In this document: positions 8,095-18,126 of the stretch, in pieces
Numbering within the stretch: position 1 is the first letter of the stretch
How the letters are laid out: every line of letters begins with the position of its first letter
Origin: Hoeflea_A sp965228435
GTDB taxonomy: Bacteria > Pseudomonadota > Alphaproteobacteria > Rhizobiales > Rhizobiaceae
Direction of reading: 5' to 3'
Assembly (NCBI GenBank): GCA_965228435.1
Contig: OZ245818.1
Location: forward strand, 4,898,001-4,962,000
DNA: 64,000 nt
Notes under the pieces: model-generated
Databases searched by the model: none
Told to the model about the DNA's origin: nothing
Seen by the model: only the letters and a program-made list of their open reading frames with translations
Made by a program: the position numbers and the translations under genes

Positions 8095-9444
8095 ATGAAA
8101 AGTCTGTTTTTTGCCGGTGTTGCGGCGATTGCTCTGACGGCGGGCACGGCCAATGCGGATCTGCTGTTCAAGCCCGGAGAAGGGCCGTTCAACTGGGGCA
8201 GCTACGATACCTTTGCCTCTGCTCACGATTATGCCGGGCAGACCCTGAGCATGACCGGTCCCTGGACCGGTGAGGACGACAAGCTGGTCCGCAACATGCT
8301 GGCCTATTTCGAGGAAGCGACCGGCGCCACGGTCGACTACTCCGGTTCCGACAGCTTCGAACAGGATATCGTTATTTCTGCTCAGGCCAACTCGGCTCCG
8401 AACATCGCGGTGTTCCCACAGCCGGGTCTGGCGGCCGACATGGCAGCCCGCGGCTTTCTTTCACCGCTCGGTGCCGATTCAGCCGGCTGGGTCAGCGACA
8501 ACTATGCCGCCGGTCCGTCCTGGGTTGGTCTGGGTTCCTACAAGGGCGCCGATGGCAGCGAGCAGTTCTTTGCGTTTCCTTACAAGATCGACGTCAAGTC
8601 GCTCGTCTGGTACGTGCCGGAGCAGTTCGAGGAAAACGGCTATGAAGTGCCGGAATCCATGGAAGAGCTGAAGGAACTGACCGACCAGATCGTCGCCGAT
8701 GGCGGAACGCCCTGGTGCATCGGTTTGGGTTCGGGTGCCGCAACCGGCTGGCCCGCCACGGACTGGGTCGAAGACATGCTGCTGCGCACCCAGCCGCCGG
8801 AAGTGTACGACCAATGGGTCACCAACGAGATCCCGTTCGATGATCCGCGTATCATCGCGGCGATCGAGGAATTCGGTCACTTTGCCAAGAACGACGATTA
8901 CGTAGCCGGTGGCACGGAAGCCGTTCCCAACACGGACTTCCGCGACAGCCCGGGCGGTCTCTTCGAGCTGCCACCGAAATGCTACATGCACCATCAGGCA
9001 ACCTTCATTCCCACCTTCTTCCCGGATGGGACGGAGCTCGGGACGGATGTCGATTTCTTCTACTTCCCGGCCTATGCGGGAAAGGATCTCGGCAAGCCGG
9101 TGCTTGGTGCCGGAACCTTGTTCGCAATCCTCGACGATACGCCGGTGGCACGGGGCTTCATCGAATTCCTGCAGACGCCGATCGCGCATGAGGTCTGGAT
9201 GGCGCAAGGCGGCTTCCTGACCCCGCACACGGGCGTCAGCCGCGATGCCTATGCCAACGATACCCTGAAAGCACTGGGCGACATTCTGCTCAATGCCACC
9301 ACGTTCCGGTTCGATGGTTCGGACCTGATGCCAGGTGAAATCGGCGCCGGTGCCTTCTGGACCGGCATGGTCGACTACACCTCCGGTGCGGAGGCCGCTG
9401 ATGTGGCCAAGTCCGTGCAGGAGCGCTGGAACTCAATGCAGTAG
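8095..9444 (+). CDS. aglE: Alpha-glucoside ABC transporter, substrate-binding protein
   Basis: Periplasmic binding protein that captures alpha-glucosides such as sucrose, maltose or trehalose for the AglFG-AglK importer. The 449-residue protein begins with a classic Sec signal (MKSLFFAGVAAIALTAG, cleavage likely after ANA at 21) and continues with segments I recall as conserved in rhizobial AglE, such as FFAFPYKIDVKSLVWYVPE, GGTPWCIGLGSGAATGWPAT and NATTFRFDGSDLMPG. The start at 8095 is preceded by a strong GGGAGGA site; the frame extends upstream to 8011 but without support. It is the first gene of the agl operon. Confidence 0.93.
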   Translation: MKSLFFAGVAAIALTAGTANADLLFKPGEGPFNWGSYDTFASAHDYAGQTLSMTGPWTGEDDKLVRNMLAYFEEATGATVDYSGSDSFEQDIVISAQANSAPNIAVFPQPGLAADMAARGFLSPLGADSAGWVSDNYAAGPSWVGLGSYKGADGSEQFFAFPYKIDVKSLVWYVPEQFEENGYEVPESMEELKELTDQIVADGGTPWCIGLGSGAATGWPATDWVEDMLLRTQPPEVYDQWVTNEIPFDDPRIIAAIEEFGHFAKNDDYVAGGTEAVPNTDFRDSPGGLFELPPKCYMHHQATFIPTFFPDGTELGTDVDFFYFPAYAGKDLGKPVLGAGTLFAILDDTPVARGFIEFLQTPIAHEVWMAQGGFLTPHTGVSRDAYANDTLKALGDILLNATTFRFDGSDLMPGEIGAGAFWTGMVDYTSGAEAADVAKSVQERWNSMQ

Positions 9445-9516
9445 GGCGGACTGCGGGGCGCTCGCGGCCAATTGCGCTGCGGGTGCCCGTTCGAGGCAAC
9501 AGGGGAGGAGAAAGTC

Positions 9517-10497
9517 ATGAACCCGGTGTTACAGGGTGTCATTACCATCCTGGCAGGCGTTGGTGGATGCGTCGGCTATTTCTATTTTTCCAACCTCATC
9601 CTCGACAAGGTGATCTTTCCGGCAAAAGGCGAACATGCCGGTCGAAATATCAACCGCGCCAACATGGTTCGACCATGGCTGTTCCTGCTGCCGGCGATCA
9701 TCGCCCTCGGGCTCTATCTTGCCTACCCGGTCGTTGCTTCCGCCTATCGATCACTGTTCAACCGCCAGGGCGATGAGTTCATCGGCCTCGGCAACTACAT
9801 CGCAATGTTCAGCGAAGCGGAATTCCGGCAGAGCTTTCTCAACAACATGCTTTGGGCGCTGATTGTTCCTGCGGCCGCAACCTTCGCCGGCCTGCTGGCG
9901 GCTCAGCTGACCGACAGAATGCGCGGCGGCAATCTGGCCAAGTCGATGATCTTCATGCCCATGGCGATCAGCTTTGTCGGTGCATCGCTGATCTGGAAAT
10001 TCGTCTACGCCAACAATGCCGATATCGGCCTCATCAACGCCATTCGATCGGTGTTTGGAGCCGAAGATCCGGTGGACATGTTGCAGGTGCCGTTCTGGAA
10101 CAACTTCTTCCTGATGGTGATCCTGATCTGGACACAGACCGGATTTGCCATGGTTATTCTGTCGGCGGCCCTGCGCGGCGTTCCCGAAGAGACCATCGAG
10201 GCAGCCATTATCGATGGCGCCAACCCGTTCCAGATATTCTTCAAGATCAAGGTGCCGCAGATCATGGGGACGATCGTCGTGGTCTGGACCACGACCACGA
10301 TCCTGGTGCTCAAGGTGTTTGACATCGTCTACACGATGACCGGCGGCAATTTCGGAACCGAAATCCTGCCGAGCTACATGATGTCCTACATGTTCCGCGA
10401 CGACGGCCGTGCCACCGCGGTGGCCTTCATCATCATGATTATCGTTATGCCTGTGATGATCTGGAACATCGTCCAGGCACGCAAAGAAATGCGTTGA
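9517..10497 (+). CDS. aglF: Alpha-glucoside ABC transporter permease
   Basis: Inner-membrane permease of the MalF type (326 residues). The start at 9517 has a GGGGAGGAG site 7 bases upstream. The protein has an N-terminal helix, a second starting near RPWLFLLPAIIALGLYLAYP, and the EAA loop in EAAIIDGANPFQIFF that docks onto the ATPase. It is 72 bases downstream of aglE and 12 bases upstream of aglG. The C-terminus (NIVQARKEMR) is basic and cytoplasmic, as in the family. Confidence 0.92.
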   Translation: MNPVLQGVITILAGVGGCVGYFYFSNLILDKVIFPAKGEHAGRNINRANMVRPWLFLLPAIIALGLYLAYPVVASAYRSLFNRQGDEFIGLGNYIAMFSEAEFRQSFLNNMLWALIVPAAATFAGLLAAQLTDRMRGGNLAKSMIFMPMAISFVGASLIWKFVYANNADIGLINAIRSVFGAEDPVDMLQVPFWNNFFLMVILIWTQTGFAMVILSAALRGVPEETIEAAIIDGANPFQIFFKIKVPQIMGTIVVVWTTTTILVLKVFDIVYTMTGGNFGTEILPSYMMSYMFRDDGRATAVAFIIMIIVMPVMIWNIVQARKEMR

Positions 10498-10509
10498 GGG
10501 AGGCGGGTC

Positions 10510-11664
10510 ATGGATAATATCGCCGGACAAAAATCAGGCCTGACCATCGTCACCTACATCTCGGTGATCGCCATTGTCATCATCTGGCTGATACCGACCG
10601 TCGGGCTGTTCGTCTCGTCCTTCCGCGACCGGGATCAGATCTCCGCCTCCGGTTGGTGGCGTGCGCCGTTCTCCGTCGTGTTGGCTGAAGCGGGTCGCGC
10701 TGATCTCGAATCCCAGAAAGAAGAAAACGGCGTCTGGGTTCTGAAAGGCAATATCTTCACCGATCCGGACGTTGCCGAACGTTTCAAGTCTGGGGACAGC
10801 AAGATCACCGCCTTCGGCAGCAAGGGGCGCGCGCCGGGCGAGTTCCCGGTGGGGACGACACAGAACATTCAGGCCGACCGCACGCTGATGGTGGAGGCCA
10901 ATGGCGATTACGTCATGACGTCGCCCAAGGAAATCACCAAGCGTGGACCGCGCATTTATTTCCAGGCGGACACACCGCCCGACTTCACGCTCGACAACTA
11001 TCGAACGGTGTTGACGGCCGACAATATGGATCTGGCTTTCATCAACACGCTGACAGTCACAATTCCGGCGACCATCATTCCGATCCTGATTGCGGCCTTT
11101 GCGGCTTACGCCCTGGCGTGGATGGACTTTCCAGCAAGGGGATTGCTGATTGCGGCCGTGGTCGGATTGCTGGTCGTGCCGTTGCAACTGGCGTTGGTGC
11201 CGCTTCTCAACCTGCACAACAAGATCGGCATCGGTCAGAGTTTCATGGGGATATGGCTCGCCCACACGGCCTTCGGCATGCCGTTGGCGATCTACCTTCT
11301 GCGAAACTACATGGTCGGGCTGCCGCGCGACATCATTGAAAGTGCAAAGGTCGACGGGGCCACCGATTTCCAGGTCTTCGTCAAGATTGTTCTGCCGCTT
11401 TCGTTTCCGGCGCTGGCCAGTTTCGCCATCTTCCAGTTCCTCTGGACCTGGAACGACCTGCTTGTTGCGAAGGTCTTCCTGCCATCTTCGGACGAAACAA
11501 AGGTGATGACCGTGAAGATCGCCGACGACCTGCTTGGTTCGCGCGGCGGTGACTGGGGCATCCTGGCGACCGCGGCCTTTGTGTCGATCGCCGTGCCGCT
11601 CGCGGTGTTCTTCACCATGCAGCGCTATCTGGTCCGCGGGCTGCTTGCCGGCTCGGTCAAATAG
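10510..11664 (+). CDS. aglG: Alpha-glucoside ABC transporter permease
   Basis: Second permease, MalG type, 384 residues. It is longer than ordinary MalG because about 130 residues sit between helix 1 (TYISVIAIVIIWLIPTVGLF) and the core starting near LDNYRTVLT; such a large periplasmic loop is characteristic of AglG. The EAA motif reads ESAKVDGATDFQVF. It starts at 10510 after a GAGGGAGG site and forms the membrane channel with AglF. Confidence 0.92.
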   Translation: MDNIAGQKSGLTIVTYISVIAIVIIWLIPTVGLFVSSFRDRDQISASGWWRAPFSVVLAEAGRADLESQKEENGVWVLKGNIFTDPDVAERFKSGDSKITAFGSKGRAPGEFPVGTTQNIQADRTLMVEANGDYVMTSPKEITKRGPRIYFQADTPPDFTLDNYRTVLTADNMDLAFINTLTVTIPATIIPILIAAFAAYALAWMDFPARGLLIAAVVGLLVVPLQLALVPLLNLHNKIGIGQSFMGIWLAHTAFGMPLAIYLLRNYMVGLPRDIIESAKVDGATDFQVFVKIVLPLSFPALASFAIFQFLWTWNDLLVAKVFLPSSDETKVMTVKIADDLLGSRGGDWGILATAAFVSIAVPLAVFFTMQRYLVRGLLAGSVK

Positions 11665-11685
11665 GAATCGGATTGAGACCCCACG

Positions 11686-13341
11686 ATGAGCATGATCGAT
11701 CAATCCATAGTGCCTGTCGGCCCGGCCACCCAAAAAGACTGGTGGCGCGGCGCGGTGATCTATCAGATCTATCCGCGCAGTTTCCAGGACAGCAATGGCG
11801 ATGGCATCGGCGATCTGGCCGGCATCATCGAGCGTCTGCCCCATATCGCCTCCCTCGGTGTCGACGGCATCTGGATTTCGCCGTTCTTTCCGTCGCCGAT
11901 GAAGGATTTCGGCTACGACGTGACGGACTATTGCGGCGTCGATCCGATCTTCGGCACGCTTGGTGATTTCGACCGGCTCGTCATCGCGGCGCATCAGCTC
12001 GGCCTGAAGGTGATCATCGACCTGGTTCTGTCCCACACATCGGACCAGCATCCGTGGTTCCGCGAAAGCCGTGTCGACCGGACGAATGACAGGAAGGACT
12101 GGTATGTCTGGTCCGATCCAAAACCGGACGGAACGCCGCCGAACAACTGGCTGTCGATTTTCGGTGGTTCGGCCTGGCACTGGGATGCCCGGCGGGAGCA
12201 GTACTACCTGCACAATTTTCTGATCGAGCAGCCCGATCTCAATCTGCACGAACCGGCGGTTCAAGATGCGCTTCTTGATGTCGCCCGGTTCTGGCTTGAT
12301 CGTGGCGTCGATGGGTTTCGACTGGATACGATCAACTTCTACTTTGCCGACAAGCAGTTGCGTGACAATCCGCCACTGGCGCCTGAGAAACGCAACGCCA
12401 ACATTGCGCCTTCGGTCAATCCGTATAATCATCAGGATCACATCCACTCCAAGAACCAGCCTGAGAACCTCGATTTCCTCAAACGCTTCCGGTCGCTTCT
12501 GGAGGAGTATCCGGCGGCTATCTCGCTTGGCGAAATCGGTGATGCCCAGAAGGGACTGGAGATCCTCGGCCAGTACACTGCCGGCGATGATTTCGTGCAT
12601 ATGTGCTACGCCTTCGAGTTTCTGGCGCAGGAGCCCCTGACCGCGGCCCGCGTGGCGGAAGTTTTCGGGTTGGTCGATGACGTGGCGGCCAATGGATGGG
12701 CGTGCTGGGCATTCTCCAACCATGACGTGATGCGGCACGCGTCGCGCTGGAACCTCAATGGGGCGGCGCAACGCCTGTTCGCGACCATGCTGATGTGCAT
12801 GCGTGGTTCGGTCTGCATGTACCAGGGCGAAGAACTGGGATTTGGCGAGGCCGAAGTCGATTTCGAGCATTTGCAGGACCCCTATGGCCGGGAGTTCTGG
12901 CCGGCCTTCAAGGGACGCGACGGCTGCCGCACGCCGATGGTATGGGAGCATGCCTTCCCCAATGGCGGCTTCTCCACAGGCCGGCCATGGTTGCCGGTGG
13001 GCGACGACCATCTGCCGCTGGCGGCCGATCTGCAGGAATCTGATCCCGGTGCCATGCTTCACCACTATCGGCGGGCGATCGCTTTCCGGCAGGCTCATCC
13101 GGCCTTGGCGACGGGCAATCATGATGGCGTGGAGGTGACCGGCGATGTCGTGCACTTCACCCGATCGCTCGGCAACCAGACGATCTTCTGCGCCTTCAAT
13201 TTGAGCGATACCGCATCGGAGCTCCCATTGCCCCCGGGTTCGTGGGCTCCTGTCGGAGCCGAACTCGGATGCGCGGGTCTTTCGACGAACGGCACCGTGC
13301 AACTCGGTCCATGGCAGCCCTGCCTGGCGCTGCAAACGTAA
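11686..13341 (+). CDS. aglA: Alpha-glucosidase, glycoside hydrolase family 13
   Basis: Cytoplasmic enzyme that hydrolyses imported alpha-glucosides to glucose and the partner sugar. The 551-residue protein opens with DWWRGAVIYQIYPRSFQD and holds the GH13 signatures: DLVLSHTS (112-119), GFRLDT with the nucleophile Asp214, the acid/base Glu283 in LGEIG, and SNHD with the stabilising Asp347. No signal peptide is present. It starts at 11686 (a second ATG is 6 bases on), 21 bases after aglG, and lies between the permeases and the ATPase gene exactly as in Sinorhizobium agl loci. Confidence 0.93.
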   Translation: MSMIDQSIVPVGPATQKDWWRGAVIYQIYPRSFQDSNGDGIGDLAGIIERLPHIASLGVDGIWISPFFPSPMKDFGYDVTDYCGVDPIFGTLGDFDRLVIAAHQLGLKVIIDLVLSHTSDQHPWFRESRVDRTNDRKDWYVWSDPKPDGTPPNNWLSIFGGSAWHWDARREQYYLHNFLIEQPDLNLHEPAVQDALLDVARFWLDRGVDGFRLDTINFYFADKQLRDNPPLAPEKRNANIAPSVNPYNHQDHIHSKNQPENLDFLKRFRSLLEEYPAAISLGEIGDAQKGLEILGQYTAGDDFVHMCYAFEFLAQEPLTAARVAEVFGLVDDVAANGWACWAFSNHDVMRHASRWNLNGAAQRLFATMLMCMRGSVCMYQGEELGFGEAEVDFEHLQDPYGREFWPAFKGRDGCRTPMVWEHAFPNGGFSTGRPWLPVGDDHLPLAADLQESDPGAMLHHYRRAIAFRQAHPALATGNHDGVEVTGDVVHFTRSLGNQTIFCAFNLSDTASELPLPPGSWAPVGAELGCAGLSTNGTVQLGPWQPCLALQT

Positions 13342-13357
13342 TTTTGGGAGGGTAATC

Positions 13358-14449
13358 ATGGCCAATCTGAAGCTGACGGATGTCGCTAAAATCTATGGCG
13401 GCGGCATCGAGGTGCTGAAGAACATCAATCTCGACATTACCACCGGCGAGCTGATCGTTTTCGTCGGTCCCTCCGGCTGCGGCAAGAGCACGCTGCTGCG
13501 AATGATTGCCGGTCTGGAAAAGATCAGCGGCGGCACGCTGGAGATCGACGATGTCGTGGTCAATGACGTGCCGCCGGCGCAGCGTGGCATTGCCATGGTG
13601 TTCCAGAGCTACGCGCTCTATCCGCACATGACGGTGCGCGACAACATGGCGTTCGCGCTCAAACTCGCCAAGAAGTCCAAAGCGGAGATCGATGAAGCCG
13701 TTGAACGTGCGGCCAAGGTGTTGCAGCTCGACCAGTATCTCGACCGCCTTCCCAAGGCGCTCTCCGGCGGACAGCGTCAGCGCGTGGCCATCGGCCGTTC
13801 CATCGTTCGCGACCCGAAGGTTTATCTGTTCGATGAACCGCTCTCGAACCTTGATGCGGCTTTGCGCGTCGCCACGCGGATCGAGATTGCCCAACTGAAG
13901 GAGTCGATGCCCGAATCGACCATGATCTATGTGACCCACGATCAGGTCGAAGCGATGACGCTGGCCTCCCGCATCGTCGTTCTCGCGAACAAGGGCATCG
14001 CCCAGGTCGGCACGCCGCTCGAACTCTACGAAAAGCCGGAAAACGAATTCGTCGCGCAGTTCATTGGTTCACCGGCGATGAACCTGCTGCCCGGCGAAAT
14101 CGTTGAAACCGGCGAGCGCACAAAGATCAAGGTGGAGGGCGGCGGTACAGCCGTGAGCAGCGTGCCGACCAACGGCAACGACCAGGGCATGCGGGTGAAT
14201 ATCGGAGTGCGCCCGGAGGATTTCACGCCGGCTGACGACGACGGCTTCATCTACGAAGGCAAGGTGAACATCACCGAGGCTCTTGGCGAGGTGACGTTGC
14301 TCTATTTCCACCCGAATGACGGCAACGCGCCGGTGATCGGCAAACTTCCGGGTATCCATTCGGATCTGCGCACCCATATGGTCCGGATGACGGCGGCGCC
14401 CGAAAAGGTCCACATCTTCCACAACGAGAAGTCCCTGCTTTATCGCTAA
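13358..14449 (+). CDS. aglK: Alpha-glucoside ABC transporter ATP-binding protein
   Basis: ATPase of the MalK/UgpC class, 363 residues, with Walker A GPSGCGKST (37-45), signature LSGGQ (135-139), Walker B VYLFDEP (155-161) and a C-terminal OB-fold regulatory domain from about 240. It energises AglFG. Start at 13358 follows a GGGAGG site. It is the last recognisable agl gene; whether transcription continues into the deacetylase 60 bases on is unclear. Confidence 0.92.
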   Translation: MANLKLTDVAKIYGGGIEVLKNINLDITTGELIVFVGPSGCGKSTLLRMIAGLEKISGGTLEIDDVVVNDVPPAQRGIAMVFQSYALYPHMTVRDNMAFALKLAKKSKAEIDEAVERAAKVLQLDQYLDRLPKALSGGQRQRVAIGRSIVRDPKVYLFDEPLSNLDAALRVATRIEIAQLKESMPESTMIYVTHDQVEAMTLASRIVVLANKGIAQVGTPLELYEKPENEFVAQFIGSPAMNLLPGEIVETGERTKIKVEGGGTAVSSVPTNGNDQGMRVNIGVRPEDFTPADDDGFIYEGKVNITEALGEVTLLYFHPNDGNAPVIGKLPGIHSDLRTHMVRMTAAPEKVHIFHNEKSLLYR

Positions 14450-14509
14450 GCCCTTCCGGTGGCTGGCCTGCCTGTGGCAGCATGCAGGCCATGCAGCGGA
14501 GGCAAAGCT

Positions 14510-15427
14510 ATGAATGAGTTGTCAGACATCCGGCTGGCCGGCGACAAGGCACGGCCGTGGGAATGGCCGGAAGAACAATGGCGCGAAGTCGTCGACCGGG
14601 TGCGAGCCGGTCGATCTCTGAAACCGAAACAGTGGAAGTCGGATGCCAAGGTCGCCGTGGCGATTTCCTTCGATTCAGACCATGAGTCGCTGACCCTGCG
14701 GTGGGGCGACGATTCGCCGGGACGTCTGTCGCAAGGACAATATGCGGCTCGCAGAAGCATGCCTCGGATCCTGGACATGCTTGCGAAATATTCAGTTCCG
14801 GCGACATTCTTCGTGCCCGCCGTCGTCGCTTTGCTGCATCCGGACGAGCAGCGACGCGTTGTGGCAGATGGTCACGAGGTCGGGATCCATGGATGGATCC
14901 ATGAGCTCAACAGCCGGCTTGGCTACGATGTCGAGCGCGATCTGCAGATGCGCTCCGCCGATACGCTGGAAAAGGTCACCGGGGTGCGGCCGATCGGCAT
15001 TCGAACGCCGTCCTGGGACTTCAGTCCGCATACGCTGTCGATCACCCGCGAGATGGGGCTTCTCTACGATTCCTCCATGATGGCCGACGACGAGCCCTAC
15101 GAGCTCCTCGAGAACGGTGAACCGACCGGGATTGTCGAACTGCCGGTTGAGTGGATCCGCGACGACGCGGTCTATTTCAACATGGATCGATTTGCCGGCC
15201 TGCGGCCCTATACGCCGCCGTCGGCTGTCTTCGATGTGTTCAAGCGGGAATTTGATGGCGCCTATGCCGAAGGCGGTCTGTTCCTGCTCACATTGCACCC
15301 GCCGATCATCGGCTATCGGTCGCGCATCCAGCTCATCCACGAACTGCTCGATTACATCACGTCGCATGACGGCGTCTGGTTCGCGACGCACGGTGAAATC
15401 GCGCAATACTGCAAGGACACCGCCTGA
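14510..15427 (+). CDS. Polysaccharide deacetylase family (NodB-homology) protein
   Basis: Metal-dependent carbohydrate esterase 4 fold, 305 residues. The metal-site motifs are visible: FDSD (54-57) and the HxxxH pair His127/His131 in HGWIHE; the hydrophobic motif SVPATFFVPA lies between them. There is no signal peptide, which points to a cytoplasmic enzyme of the PuuE/allantoinase-like branch acting on a small amide rather than on a cell-wall polymer. I chose the ATG at 14510 (CGGAGG 8 bases upstream) over an earlier ATG at 14459. Convergent with the M20 peptidase gene, 10 bases apart. Substrate unknown. Confidence 0.85.
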   Translation: MNELSDIRLAGDKARPWEWPEEQWREVVDRVRAGRSLKPKQWKSDAKVAVAISFDSDHESLTLRWGDDSPGRLSQGQYAARRSMPRILDMLAKYSVPATFFVPAVVALLHPDEQRRVVADGHEVGIHGWIHELNSRLGYDVERDLQMRSADTLEKVTGVRPIGIRTPSWDFSPHTLSITREMGLLYDSSMMADDEPYELLENGEPTGIVELPVEWIRDDAVYFNMDRFAGLRPYTPPSAVFDVFKREFDGAYAEGGLFLLTLHPPIIGYRSRIQLIHELLDYITSHDGVWFATHGEIAQYCKDTA

Positions 15428-15437
15428 TCGCAGACCT

Positions 15438-16823
15438 TCAGGAGGGCGTTTCCAGTTCGCCGATATCCCACCAGACACCCGCCATCAGGCGGATGGCGTC
15501 GCGGGTCACGGGCTTGAGAATGTGTTCATTCGGCGCGTGTTGAGAGCAGCCGCCGTAGGAATGTGGAATCCAGATCGTTGGCAGGCCGAGCACGTCCGTG
15601 AAGGTGTCATTGGGCAGGGAGCCGGCCAGGTTCGGCAGCACATGCGGATCGCGTCCACCGGTGTTCCTGATGGAGTCGGCGACAAACGTCACCCATGGAT
15701 GTTCCGGGTCGAGACGGGTGGCGCGAAACGACCGGCCTTCCGCCGGGCTGACGGCGACCTGCTCGAAGCCGTGGGCGTCGAGATGGCGCCGCAGGGCAGG
15801 GAGGATATCGTTTTCGTCGGTTCCGACAACGTAGCGTAGCTGGCAATGGGCCGTCGCATGACCGGCAATGGCGTTGACCGGTGCTTCCGGCACGCCGCTT
15901 TTCATTGCCAGGACGGCTAAGGAATTCCATCCAAAGGCGCGCTCGGCCGGGTCGAGGTCTTCTTCACCCCAGTTTTCGCTGATGGTGGGCCCGCCACCGC
16001 CGACCGGCAGACCACGCAGCGCCTTGCGGATATCGGGTGTCAGGCTGTCCGGGCGCCATTCCGGCACCTTGATCTGGCCACGGGCGTCGGTGATCGAGGC
16101 GATCGCATGGGCGAGAATCAGCGCCGGGTCCGCCAGCAACCCGCCCCAATTGCCGGAGTGGTTGGCGCCATCGCGCAGGTTGACCTCCATATCGAAATTG
16201 TACCCGCCGCGGGTGCCCATGAAGACGGTTGGAATGTCGGGTTGCAGTCGCGGACCGTCGGAACCGATCAAGACATCCGCTTTCAACAAATCCTTCTTGT
16301 CGGCGAAGAATTCGGCGAGGCCGGCGGAGCCGGTTTCCTCCGACGTCTCGACCACGAACTTGACGTTGAAGCCCAAGGCGCCACGCTCAGCGATCACCGC
16401 GGCCATGGCCTTCAGATTGATCAGGTGCTGCGATTTGTTGTCGGCCGTTCCGCGTCCGTAGATCCGATCGTCTTCGACCGTGACCCGGAAAGGGTGCAGC
16501 CCGTCGCGCCATTGATCGGTCTGGGCGCGGATGACGTCACCGTGGCCGTAGGTCAAGATGGTTGGACAGTCCGGGCTTTCGATCCGCGAACCCACCAGAA
16601 AGGGACCGCCTGCAGGATCGGCATTGTCGAAGACCTCGCAGCTGAAGCCGAGCTCGGTCAGCATCGGTTCGATGACCTCATGCAGGTAGCGATAAAGCTC
16701 AGGCCGTTGTTCGGGGTTCTGGCTTTCGGTTTCCACCGCAACCAGCCTGCCGAGATCCTCCAGGAAATCGCCGCTGTCGAAATACGCTTCGGTTCGTTCA
16801 ATCGCGCCATCGCGTGTGGGCAT
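15438..16823 (-). CDS. M20 family metallopeptidase (ArgE/DapE-like amidohydrolase)
   Basis: Zinc amidohydrolase of 461 residues, likely cleaving an N-acyl amino acid or dipeptide in the cytoplasm. M20 hallmarks: His94 and Asp96 in YGHGDV, the bridging Asp128 in GRGTADNKSQ, and Glu162/Glu163 in ETSEETGS. The dimerisation domain lies in the middle and a final metal His is near HAPNEHI. The frame is open another 214 codons upstream, but the ATG at 16823 has an AAGGA site 11 bases ahead and matches the family N-terminus. Divergent from the aldo-keto reductase gene with a 228-base gap (16824-17051) that must hold both promoters. Confidence 0.88.
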   Translation of the reverse strand: MPTRDGAIERTEAYFDSGDFLEDLGRLVAVETESQNPEQRPELYRYLHEVIEPMLTELGFSCEVFDNADPAGGPFLVGSRIESPDCPTILTYGHGDVIRAQTDQWRDGLHPFRVTVEDDRIYGRGTADNKSQHLINLKAMAAVIAERGALGFNVKFVVETSEETGSAGLAEFFADKKDLLKADVLIGSDGPRLQPDIPTVFMGTRGGYNFDMEVNLRDGANHSGNWGGLLADPALILAHAIASITDARGQIKVPEWRPDSLTPDIRKALRGLPVGGGGPTISENWGEEDLDPAERAFGWNSLAVLAMKSGVPEAPVNAIAGHATAHCQLRYVVGTDENDILPALRRHLDAHGFEQVAVSPAEGRSFRATRLDPEHPWVTFVADSIRNTGGRDPHVLPNLAGSLPNDTFTDVLGLPTIWIPHSYGGCSQHAPNEHILKPVTRDAIRLMAGVWWDIGELETPS

Positions 16824-17051
16824 GGTGACGAGTTCCTTTGGTTGAGAGTTCAGTCTGTTCGATAAGCCGTCCATAGCAGTCTGATCGGTTGACCGCGATT
16901 CACACCATCGCACCTGATGCCGCACAAGTGAACTGAAGGTCCGCCGGAAGCCGACGAGGTCAGTTGCATTCGAGGTCCGATCTAGGGCAAAAGGAAACTC
17001 TTCCCCAGCGCCGCCCGACGACTGGCAGCGCCACAGCCTCTGGAGCCTTCC

Positions 17052-18095
17052 ATGAAACTGAATGCGCTTGGCCGCAGCGGCCTGATGGTGAGCGAATTTT
17101 GCCTCGGTTCGATGACCTGGGGATCGCAGAATACGCTCGCCGAGGCCAAACAGCAGCTCGACTTTGCCGTCGGCGAAGGTGTCAATTTCATCGACACCGC
17201 CGAAATGTATCCGACGACGCCGCGCGCTGCCGAGACGGGCGGGTTGACCGAGGAGTATATTGGTGACTGGCTCAAGGATCGGCCCGATCGGGATAGATTG
17301 ATCGTTGCCACCAAGGTCACCGGCGAGGGCAATGGCGATTTCCGTGATGGGCGACGGGTGGATGGTGCAACTGTCCGCGAAGCTTTGGAGGGCAGTCTGA
17401 CCCGGTTGAAAACCGATGTCGTCGATCTCTACCAGCTGCATTGGCCCAATCGTGGATCTTATCATTTCCGTAAAAACTGGACCTTCGATCCGGGCAATCT
17501 TCAGCCCGGGGACATGGACCAGGAGGTGGCGGATATTCTCGGCGAAGTGATGCTCCTACAGGAGGAAGGCAAGCTACGCACCTTCGGCCTTTCCAACGAA
17601 AGCGCCTGGGGAACCATGAAGTTTCTCGAAGTCAGCCGCAAACACGGACTGCCGCGGGTGGTGTCGGTTCAAAACGAATACAACCTTATTTGTCGCCACT
17701 TCGATCTCGACATGGCGGAAGTGGCTGTGCATGAAGACGTCGGTTTGCTGGCCTTTTCACCTTTGTCGGCCGGAGGACTGTCGGGAAAGTATCTGGGTGG
17801 CGACACACCGGAAGGCACTCGCCGATCAATGCAACCGACGCTCAACGGGCGCTATGTGGAGCAATCGGAAAAAGTCATAGGACTTTATGCCGACGTGGCG
17901 CGCAAGCATGGGCTGGAATTGTCGCAGATGGCGCTGGCCTTCTGCAAGACGCGGCCGTTCATGACCAGCGTCATTGTCGGCGCGACGTCGATGGATCAGC
18001 TGAAATCGAACCTGGCTGCCGCTGATCTGGTCCTCGACGAGGATGTGCTGGCCGACATCCAGGCAGTTTATCGGGATTTTCCAGCGCCGATCTAA
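17052..18095 (+). CDS. Aldo-keto reductase, Tas-like
   Basis: NADP(H)-dependent oxidoreductase with the AKR tetrad: Asp48 and Tyr53 (FIDTAEMYP), Lys88 (VATKV) and His130 (LYQLHWP). At 347 residues with the PTTPRAAETGGLTEEYIGDWL insertion it fits the Tas subgroup. The C-terminal segment (KTRPFMTSVIVGATSMDQL) is the cofactor-phosphate binding region. Monocistronic, with the convergent haloacid-dehalogenase-like gene 31 bases on. Physiological substrate not inferable. Confidence 0.9.
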   Translation: MKLNALGRSGLMVSEFCLGSMTWGSQNTLAEAKQQLDFAVGEGVNFIDTAEMYPTTPRAAETGGLTEEYIGDWLKDRPDRDRLIVATKVTGEGNGDFRDGRRVDGATVREALEGSLTRLKTDVVDLYQLHWPNRGSYHFRKNWTFDPGNLQPGDMDQEVADILGEVMLLQEEGKLRTFGLSNESAWGTMKFLEVSRKHGLPRVVSVQNEYNLICRHFDLDMAEVAVHEDVGLLAFSPLSAGGLSGKYLGGDTPEGTRRSMQPTLNGRYVEQSEKVIGLYADVARKHGLELSQMALAFCKTRPFMTSVIVGATSMDQLKSNLAAADLVLDEDVLADIQAVYRDFPAPI

Positions 18096-18126
18096 GGGCT
18101 ATCCGGTGGCGGAGGTGCAGAGAGCG

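Noticed and set aside
10534..13365. A 943-codon open frame on the minus strand across aglG and aglA
   Set aside because: Antisense to two clear genes with GH13 and permease motifs; no family features.
14465..14490. Hairpin after aglK (GGCCTGC ... GCAGGCC)
   Set aside because: Only a 7-bp stem with a 12-base loop and no T-tract; too weak to call a terminator.
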